Shown: positions 51,006 to 64,000 of the stretch, piece after piece
How the letters are laid out: each line of letters opens with the position of its first letter
Position numbering within the stretch: position 1 is the first letter of the stretch
Assembly (NCBI GenBank): GCA_024516155.1
Contig: JAJJXM010000003.1
Coordinates: forward strand, 744,001-808,000
DNA length: 64,000 bases
Origin: Pyronema omphalodes
Taxonomy: Eukaryota; Ascomycota; Pezizomycetes; Pezizales; Pyronemataceae
Direction of reading: 5' to 3'
Made by a program: the position numbers and the translations under genes
The notes under the pieces: generated by a model
Databases searched by the model: none
What the model was told of the DNA's origin: nothing
The model's input: only the letters and a program-made list of their open reading frames with translations

Positions 51006-51039
<34 letters not shown>

Positions 51040-51776
51040 TGGATTAGAACTTTTCTTGTTAAAGAGTTGGATTAAATCTGTTTCTTTATCTTTTATTTGT
51101 TTTTGGAGCATGGAGCCAGCTCCGAATTTTGTGTCTTTGTTCTGGTATGGTGTATTGAATTTGGTTCTTTTTTGGTCTGGTAGTGTTAGTCTGGATCGTA
51201 CCACTTGTATGGAAAGGTTTAACTATATCGGTCAATTTGCATGAGTTTCTTTGTTCATGTATGCATTTTTAGTGGGCCGAAGTGCCCTTTGTTTCGACAT
51301 GCTTCCATGTAAGTTGTGCCTTTATGGTGCATACAGCCTTTCCTTGATAAAGATTAAACTCTGCACAACAATGCTTCTGTTTGACACCTTGGTAGACCTG
51401 GCGACAAATGCCATTACCAACATTGAACTTACGTTGTATTTGAAGAACACATTAATCATTTGAAGTCACGGCTATCAACACGTTGTAAATGGCTAAAAAC
51501 GTTAATTCTGAGATCTTAAAAAAACCAAAGAGCCTCGTTTACGAAACACGCCGAGCGATCGAATCGCAGATCATCATGCCACCTAACAAGTATACCATAA
51601 TAACAAAAAAACAGCCCAAATGAAAAAAAAGCGTCGGTACTTTATTACAAGCAAATGTAGGAAACTTTGTCCTTCATTCCCCATGTTGTAGTCCGATTAA
51701 AAACAATGGCAAACCCGTTAAAAAAACAACCAGAAACACAAAGTACAAACAAAATGACCATTTCCCAGCGAGGCGA
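50968..51776. other. Spacer between tRNA-Glu and SKP1
   Basis: AT-rich, includes the poly-T tract. Open frames up to about 70 codons are unremarkable. The right part should hold the SKP1 3' UTR. Confidence 0.55.
51008..51038. repeat. Poly(T) tract, 31 nt
   Basis: Uninterrupted run of 31 T on the + strand, 52 bp downstream of the tRNA. It could be slippage expansion or the trace of a retroposed poly-A tail on the other strand; no retroposon body is visible. Confidence 0.95.
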
Positions 51777-52481
51777 TTAACGGCTAGGCAACAGTTAGTT
51801 ATCACGATTCATCTTTTAATGGTTGACAAGACTTACTCCTCGGCCCACTCGTTCTCACGACGAATCTGCTCCTCCTCCTCGGCAGTGAAATCGTTCTGGA
51901 TGTTAAATGTCTTGCGGATCTCCTCGGGAGACTTGCCCTTGATCATGTTGGCGACTGTCTTGCATCCAACATCAAGAAGGGGCTTGATGTCGAGGTAGTT
52001 CGCAGCCTAGATGACTGTTAGATATAGGTTCACTTTCAAGAGCCGCCGAAATACGTACGAGGATGATCTCAAAGAGCATCTCCTGGTCAACCTGCATGAA
52101 CTTCTGGTCCCACTCCTCGATATCGGTAGATCGCTTGCGGGAGTCGGACTCCTCATCGTTGGTGGAGGGTGAGTCGCCCTTGTGGTGCTCACACCATTCG
52201 ATGACCTTCTTCAAGACAGCCTCGTTTACCTAGCGTAATGTCATTAGCTAAGTGCTCCACTTGAGCTCACCGGTCGCGTCTTACGTTGGGGATGGGGATG
52301 GCCTCGTCGACCTCTCCAATGTCGTCAAGCATGTTCTTGATGAGGACGGAGCGTTCGGCAACCTCCTTGTCTGTACGCGTATTAGTGCCAGGAAGTTACA
52401 ATAGAGTTAAATGCGACATGGTTGCGTACCGACGACGAGCATGGCCTGGTCGGAACTCATAAGCTTGATCTGAACGCCCAT
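51777..52481 (-). CDS. SKP1: SKP1, SCF ubiquitin ligase adaptor, 161 aa
   Basis: Five exons: 52430-52481, 52285-52370, 52059-52229, 51837-52006 and 51777-51783. Introns are 59, 55, 52 and 53 nt, and the product is 161 aa. It starts [17 protein letters not shown]. It includes the BTB/POZ-like core [34 protein letters not shown] and the acidic linker [18 protein letters not shown]. The C-terminal F-box-binding half contains [37 protein letters not shown]. The last intron (GTAAGT, branch ACTAAC, CTAG) leaves a 7-nt terminal exon that completes the conserved ending NEWAEDR. Ignoring it would give a premature stop after WAEE. Known role: links cullin to F-box proteins in SCF ligases, and also serves in kinetochore and V-ATPase assembly. 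Confidence 0.96.
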
Positions 52482-53346
52482 TTTTGCGGTTGTGTGTGTT
52501 GGTTTCTTGAGAAAGCGAGGTGTGTTATAGAGTGGAGGTTGGAGGTTGGAGATTGATGGAGCTGCAAAGGCGTCGATAGGTAGTCTCGTGGAGTTAGCGG
52601 GCAAGTAGTGTTGGTGGGGTGGCGGCGTAGGTAGGGTTATAGTAGGGTGATGTAAGAGGGAACAGAAGACTGCGATGGGTGGAGGCTTATTTAATGGGTT
52701 TGAGCTACAGACAAACCGCGCTTACTAGCGATCGTTGCTAGCTGCGACATGCAACCGCGGGGAACAAGGAGGCAAGCTTCGCCGCGGAAAGCCATGCGCA
52801 ACATGCGGGGAAAGGACAACACGGCTGTGCTGCCGTTCAAGCTCACTCACTCAAGCTATCCTAATTTGTGCGGTGTGAATACTTGAATATTTTTCTTTCG
52901 ATGAAACGGACGCTGAACTAGAAATATAACCGCAGTACACATATATACGAAAAGCAGATATGTAATGTTTCATGCCAAACCTCTGACTCTGACTCAAGGC
53001 AGACGAGGCGGTATGTAGTATTCTGTATCTTCCCGGCAAAGCCTGAAACTCACCGTCAGACCAAAATCTCCAAAAGAGCGATGTTGAACACGTCATTCAT
53101 CAGTACACTATGTATATAAAGTAGACTGCCTTCCCATTTGAATTTCCTAAAAGAGTCTCTTGCGTACAAACAAAAAAAATACACGTACAAACAGAAAGCG
53201 GGTAACAACCATAACCATACAAACGAAGCTAGACAAATGAAGTATGTAATAAACCCTCAACCAAACCTGTAAAGATACGCTCGACAAGACAGAACTATTG
53301 GATAAACCCCATTCACTGCATGTACAAAACTATCCACGCCTTACGC
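52482..53346. other. Intergenic spacer between SKP1 and GCN2
   Basis: The SKP1 promoter is on the left and the GCN2 3' UTR on the right. Nothing else is recognised. Confidence 0.6.
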
Positions 53347-58724
<5,378 letters not shown>

Positions 58725-59618
58725 TGTGCTTGTAGTGTCGTATTGGGAGGCGCTATGCTATTTACGTGTATCTCAATCGAATGTGTTGCTCTGAAGTTCG
58801 TTCAAAAGGTCCGAGTATGTGGGGCGCTGGAAAGGTGTTGATAGCTATCGATTCGGTGACAGATTTGACGCAATAGCAGCCTCTAAGCCGCAGCTTTAGA
58901 AGATGCAGACGGACATTGATGTGTAGTACAAAGGTGTTCTGAAATGAGGTTGGTGGAAACAATCCCTCACACTCTGGAGGAAGAGAGGCAAGAAGTTGAG
59001 TTGCTGGTCGTGTGTCACGATTCACCGCCTACCGGACGACAGGGTGCTTGTTATCTGCAGCATGACACAGCTTTCGCTTAGATAAGCTACTACTTCCTTA
59101 GTCCCTTAATCTACGTATTCCTCGACTGCAAGGAGCGAGGCGGAGATGCCATACAGTCTATAGAGAAGTCAAAGGTTTCCATGGAGTAAATTATGGAACT
59201 TCTAGGCCGAATATTATTGGGTTCATTATTACCCATGGGCTAGTATCGATTATTATTGTTGAAAAAAGCGTCAACATAGGAGTCAAGAGAGACCATGAAT
59301 CCAGACACAAACATAAACCCAGTCATAACTTCTGCCTCTAGAGTAACCAGGTACTCGATATGTCGTATTAATATACGTTCCAATGCTCTATACACATATA
59401 CCCATATCATGCCGACATCCAAATAAAAACAAAGCTACAATACAACCATACACAAAATTCGGGATATCATTAATCGCCCGCCTATCTCTGATGTGGCCAG
59501 CAAAAGAAGAAAACAGACCCACTGTCCCAATTGTTAAAAGGGAACTGCGTACTATCCACCAGAAATGAAAATATACATTAATAAGAAAGACAAACGCCAA
59601 TTACAAATATTATCCATC
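58725..59618. other. Intergenic spacer, GCN2 promoter side
   Basis: About 0.9 kb between the GCN2 start and the 3' end of the CSI2-like gene. No gene or RNA is recognised. Confidence 0.6.
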
Positions 59619-60566
59619 CTAATACCGTCGGTGATCCGGGGTCTGATGGTGGTTTTCAAACAAATCCTCCAGGTAAGCACTTGGTGCACGTCCAGTGGGG
59701 AGTACGTTAAGGCTTATTTGTGAGTCATTAACTCTGACTCCTGGCATTCTGTCAGTGCCAACTGAACTGGCACGTCGGCTCACTGGTGCCATCAAGGGCG
59801 TTCCGGGAGGACTGATTCCTAGTCTACTATTGCTCGCTACAAAGCTTTTTCTATTTGCCGAGTTCGCTGCGTAGAATCCTGGTGGTAGATACTGAGATCT
59901 CCGGTCTGCTCCGGCGCTGGGTGGTGCTGCCTGATTCGATGTTGGCGAAAAGAAAAGGCTGCTGTTTGGCGGCGGTAGTCCAGGAGAGCGGTTGGTTGAA
60001 GCAAGGTGGTCCAGGGAATGCATCGATCCCACACCCGCTCCATAGAATCCCCCATTTCCTCCACCGTTACCACCCAAAGGTTTGGAATCAATCAGGCCCT
60101 GCTTATTGTTTGCACGCTGCACAGAGCGATGTAATGCCCAAGCAACCAGGCCGCGCCATGCCAAAAGAATGAGAACGCAGGCACCTAGTACCGCTCCAAC
60201 GGCAATAAAAACAGTACCCTCAGGGTATTTTGACTGTTGCATAAAAGGCGCATTCTTAGTAGGCGGGGGTGTTATTACTGGAATAGTGAACGGCAGTGTC
60301 GCTTTTGGCAACGGTGCATCGGTAGCAGGAAGGTCGGTATTCGCAGCAGGCACAGTGTTACTTATGCTACTAGTCGTAGGGGTAGGGGCAGTCGTAGGTT
60401 GATTATCGTTGTTTGAGGTACGTGAAGTAGCGATGGGACCGCGGGTAGTGCGCGGAGAGGCAGTTGTATCGGTATTTCCATTACCGCCGTTATTCTGCGC
60501 TTGTGTACCTGCGGCGAATAGCAGGATGGATATCGCGGATGCCGTAAGGAGGCGTTGCACCTTCAT
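59619..60566 (-). CDS. CSI2-like single-pass membrane protein, 315 aa
   Basis: Intronless. I place the start at the ATG at 60566 (MKVQRLLTASAISILLFAAG); an in-frame TTG further upstream is not a plausible start. A signal peptide (about 1-22, cleaved near TQA) is followed by a Ser/Thr/Asn-rich, probably O-glycosylated outer domain. A short conserved motif (FMQQSKYPEGTVFIAVG) leads straight into one membrane helix (about 118-142; GAVLGACVLILLAWRGLVAWAL). The cytoplasmic tail is Gly- and Ser/Pro-rich and ends DLFENHHQTPDHRRY. The QQSKYPEG-helix-LAWR pattern is the hallmark of fungal CSI2-type proteins. CSI2 was named in yeast for a role in chitin synthesis and localises to the bud neck and vacuole. 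The role here is inferred. Confidence 0.82.
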   Translation of the reverse strand: MKVQRLLTASAISILLFAAGTQAQNNGGNGNTDTTASPRTTRGPIATSRTSNNDNQPTTAPTPTTSSISNTVPAANTDLPATDAPLPKATLPFTIPVITPPPTKNAPFMQQSKYPEGTVFIAVGAVLGACVLILLAWRGLVAWALHRSVQRANNKQGLIDSKPLGGNGGGNGGFYGAGVGSMHSLDHLASTNRSPGLPPPNSSLFFSPTSNQAAPPSAGADRRSQYLPPGFYAANSANRKSFVASNSRLGISPPGTPLMAPVSRRASSVGTDRMPGVRVNDSQISLNVLPTGRAPSAYLEDLFENHHQTPDHRRY

Positions 60567-62298
60567 GGTTGATTGCGGAAAGAGTCGTCTCTCGGTCAAT
60601 CAAATGACGGGTTGCGCAGCAGCGAGCGACAGGTTGAACGAGTGAAGGTTGTAGCGAGCGAAAGAAAGGAAAAAGGGAAACGAAGGGAAGAGCGCTCGCT
60701 TCAGCTAGCCCGGGTCGGTGTGTGGGGTGCTGCGCACGCTCTGGTATGGTATGTACTGTAATCAGGCTACCGACAGTGGGTAAGTATGGGTATGGAGATT
60801 CTTTGGCGGTGGAGGAGGAGGGGCTGTAAGAATGAGGGAAGTTTCTGGAGGGGACAGAAACAAGTGACGAAGGGGGGAGGTGTGGAGTTGCATTGGAATA
60901 GGAGTGCGGCGCTTCTCCTGCGGCGGGTGGCCGTCGAGGTGTGGATGATGTCTCTCCACTCTCCTCCAGGCACAGGCTGGCACGTCGGAGTGCCCTGCAT
61001 CGAAATACTCCCGCGACGTTCCGCTCTAGGCAAATACTCTATTTTCGCTACAACGCAGTGTATGTATTAGATTTTAACACGGGAGACGGACGTAAAAGTG
61101 TTTAGTATTTTTTTTTATATTTTTCGTCATATGGTGTTGTTATCCGTGGGTATGTGCCGCCAGCCATGGAGACACAACACCACTAATTACAAACTACAAA
61201 AAACTTGAACTCTGCTCAACGTCCATCATGTCAAGATGTTCGAATTTTCGACAAATGTTGCCCATCGCAATCAATACATGCACTTCGCTCCACCCTAAAC
61301 CTTATGCCAAACAGCGTCATGCTAGTGCGATGGTTCCCTTTGCCGATCTCAGGGTTGCAGTTCTGTGCGCAGCTGCAAAGAAGTTCACGGATTTGTTCGC
61401 ATTTGGCGGAGCCGCAAGTATGTAGACTGATTTTGAAATGCTATGTACTGTAGGAGCAAGGCTGTATCAATATTTTATTTTTCATTAAATGTACTATCAA
61501 TATTTCTGTTCCATTTACTGTCAATAATTTTTATTGCATGGACTATCAGTCATTTTTGTTACATGTACTATCCATGATTTTGTTGGATTTACCATTAATC
61601 CTGTTATTACATGTATACTATCAATCATTTTGTTGCATTTACTATCAATCGTTTTATTTTACACATTCATTCATTCATTCATTAAACACAACCCCACGCG
61701 AGGCGGAGATTGGCCATCAAGAATAAAAAAGAACAAGTATTACTTACCCCAAAGCAAGTATGTAAAAAGACCAAATCAACATAAACGTCTATAATAAACA
61801 ACCAGCCACAAATAATCGTTCCTTTGTATACTATCGATGCTAATGCTCACAATCTGACAATGCAATGGTAACTTACTCAACAGCAAGAAAAAAAAAACAA
61901 AAAATAAAAACAAGGCTGAATCGAACCTTCTGCACCGTCACAAAACAGGACTGCTCACTCGCCCGCCTCCCCACCACTGCACCCGCGAAACTCCGCATCA
62001 CATGACTCCCCACACGCCCTAAAGCACATGTCCCTCACTCGGCTGTTCGTCCACTAGACACTCCAAGCTCCCACTCTGTTCGACATGCGGGGTCGTGTTT
62101 CATCCCTGTGAAGCTCTTGCCGCGACGCGTGGTGAACTCTCGGATCTGCGCTGTTTGCTATCTGCTTTACCTGTCTAGCCGCACAGTCCTCAACAACCTT
62201 ACCTCCCCCGTCTTTCCCATCCTCCAGTCTCCCCGCACCCAAAACCACCCTCAACAGCGGCCGCAGTACACCGTGGTACTGACGTTCGCATAAACAAG
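60567..62298. other. Divergent promoter region of CSI2-like and SIN1 genes
   Basis: 1.7 kb without a convincing gene. It holds the CSI2 leader (purine-rich GAAAGAAAGG words) and the minisatellite at 61461-61663 with an adjoining CATT repeat. Short open frames at 61205-61453 lack recognisable features. Confidence 0.55.
61461..61663. repeat. Degenerate minisatellite, unit about 25 nt, about 8 copies
   Basis: Repeated pattern ATTTACTATCAAT, then CATTTTGTTGC, with changes in each copy and alternating ATGTACTATC/ATTTACTATC starts. It is followed by five CATT tetramers to about 61683. Confidence 0.8.
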
Positions 62299-64000
62299 AT
62301 GTCGCTACTCCAGAATCAAGAGTTTGTGATCTCGATCTCCCACTTGTCAAGCTGTGTAACTAATCCTAGTAACCCCACGACAGCTTCGTTATCTATCGGA
62401 TCCGAAGCAAATACGTTCAGTCTGCTAAGGATGGTGTTAGTGAACGACTGATAGGCGTGAATCCTACTACACTCAATATCCCCGCCTTCAAAAACGCTGG
62501 TTGGGGTGTCGGCCAGGACATCAAGCGCAACTACTCCCCGCCCATCCCCTGTGGCCCCGCCGGCGAATACTTTGCAAGTGCTGCAGGACGAGCGTTCAAT
62601 GAGGAGGCTACACCAGGTTTAGGAGGTCCTGGAGGCGACGAAACAAGTACATTGCTATCGCATTTCTCCAACGACAGTCTTGAAACAACCAATGCAAAGG
62701 CACCCAAGTCCAACATCGCAAGACGCATTGAGATGCATCGCGAGGAGGACGATAGTTCGGATATGAGTGACGAGTCGGATGACGAGCAGGTTGGAGAGAG
62801 GTAAGACGTATAGATATAATATCTGTGAATACTCTCTGATATGGAACGGCAGCTCGGACAAAACAGGTCAGAAAATTCATTTCGATTTTAGCAAGAAGGA
62901 GCTCCCAGTGAGGCCCCGTGCTGGATCTTCGCCAATTCGAAATAATGGCCCACAAGTCTTGGTTACATCACCAACTTCTCTTTCCAAGGCTCGTTCTCGG
63001 CGTCTACGTGGTGGTTCTCATGGGGATGTCGACTACAAATCCGTTGTTACATCGGCTGCTGCAGATTTCGACACCATACCAGGAGCTGACGAAGAACTAT
63101 TGTCCTCTGGAGTCTTGAGAGCAGGGGGGGATCTTCACTCGGACATTGTCAGTAGAATGCGATCGTCCCCAAAATCCTCTTTACCTCGAGACAACGGCTT
63201 TGATTCCGGCGATGAATCGGACGCCAGTAGTACTATGTCTTCCGATTTTATGCCTACTGCAGATTCCAACCCTGTCGTGATCGGAAATTCTTTATCGCCA
63301 CCAGTTCGCGCCATACAGCGAACTTCACCGGCCGTTCTCAATGCACTGCCTCCGCCGATTCGACCTGTGTCTATGGTACAGCCAGTATCCATTTTAAGCT
63401 TGCTCTTAAAGGCCAAAGCGAATGAAGCGGATAGTCCATTGGATGCATACAGATATTTCTCCGGCAAGGGCGAACTTTCGCCAATTTATCTCAAGATTTA
63501 CATACCATTTGCCGGTGGTAGTTCGCCTTTTGAGTTTGTTCTCAGTCAAGTATCCAAACAGGGTACGGACGATGGTAACAGAAGCAAAGAAACAACTGTG
63601 GCCGATGCCATCGGGTTCGTTTTGTACAAGTATGCTGAAGACAAGAAAGAACCTGTCATGAAGGAGGATCTACTGGATATTAACCGTTGGGTCTTGCGTA
63701 TGGTGGATGACGGCGAACCAGATGACGATTTCCCACCATTGGAACGAACCCAGCCGATCAAGGCATACATGGTTAAACGGGCTGGACGAGGTGGACGATT
63801 GGCCGCAGCAAATAGGGAAACCAAGTTGGAGGGTGAATTCGCCCTGTGTCAGGCTAGTGAGGATCAATGTATGCCTTTCCATCACAAACGAGATCTTGAT
63901 TTGATGCTAATAAAACTCAGATGTGGAAAACTGCAAAGTCACTCCAATGGATAAACCGACTCCCAAGGCCCCAGCTCAGCCGGTACCCCCACCTACTGCT
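62299..64000 (+). CDS. AVO1: SIN1/AVO1-type TORC2 subunit, 5' part
   Basis: Exons: 62299-62321, 62384-62800, 62853-63868 and 63921->64000; the window edge cuts the gene. Introns are 62, 52 and 52 nt (donors GTTTGT, GTAAGA and GTATGC), and all junctions keep frame. The start MSLLQNQDFVIYRIRSKYV with KDGVSERLIGVNPTTLNIPAF is typical of fungal Sin1/Avo1 N-termini. A Ser/Asp-rich region follows. The CRIM domain (conserved region in the middle, about 325-455) begins VSILSLLLKAKANEADSPL and includes YLKIYIPFAGGSSPFEFVL and DINRWVLRMVDDGEPDDDFPPLERTQPI. The Ras-binding-like and PH domains expected at the C-terminus lie beyond the edge. Known role: CRIM recruits AGC kinase substrates (Ypk/Gad8/SGK) to TORC2 at the plasma membrane. 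Confidence 0.92.

Noticed and set aside
61920..61945. GAATCGAACC, resembling a tRNA T-loop on the minus strand
   Set aside because: No cloverleaf can be folded from the flanking sequence.

Overview
This window reads as nuclear DNA of a filamentous ascomycete (Pezizomycotina). Its genes carry many short introns of about 45-150 nt with GTATGT/GTAAGT-type donors, CTAAC/CTGAC-type branch sites and YAG acceptors, and their closest remembered relatives are fungal. A leotiomycete is my best guess, but nothing in the sequence proves the class. I see no transposon, no CRISPR array and no rRNA.

Layout. 1-2815 (-): 5' part of RTC1/WDR24, cut by the window edge. 4628-5240 (+): unknown protein. 5636-7284 (-): AP-1 mu subunit. 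7285-11061: AT-rich, no gene. 11062-12860 (-): PHO84-type phosphate transporter. 12861-25631: a 12.8-kb stretch with no convincing protein gene, rich in short tandem repeats, inverted repeats and poly-G tracts. 25632-28264 (+): SPX-domain PHO87/90/91-type phosphate transporter. 29942-31209 (-): RPL4. 34189-35348 (+): divergent secreted cutinase-like protein. 35966-37823 (+): MFS transporter. 38288-39025 (+): pyroglutamyl-peptidase. 40155-41174 (+): Rieske protein. 41804-43309 (-): PP2A catalytic subunit. 45506-46257 (-): small unknown protein. 49541-50206 (+): candidate small spliced gene followed by an array of nine tiny hairpins. 50871-50955 (+): intron-bearing tRNA-Glu(CUC). 51777-52481 (-): SKP1. 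53347-58724 (-): GCN2. 59619-60566 (-): CSI2-like membrane protein. 62299-64000 (+): 5' part of SIN1/AVO1.

Several genes belong to nutrient sensing and growth control: RTC1 (SEACAT/GATOR2, upstream of TORC1), two phosphate transporters, PP2A, GCN2 and SIN1/AVO1 (TORC2). They are spread over both strands among unrelated housekeeping genes, so this is probably chance rather than a functional cluster.

The most unusual signal is the hairpin array at 49949-50206. Nine 18-nt units each have a five-base-pair stem whose sequence changes from unit to unit while pairing is kept, around an almost invariant eight-base loop (CTCGTGTT). Every non-Watson-Crick pair is G-U if the + strand is transcribed. 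This pattern points to a structured RNA element, possibly in the 3' UTR of a small spliced gene. Exon coordinates below were worked out by hand from splice signals and frame continuity.
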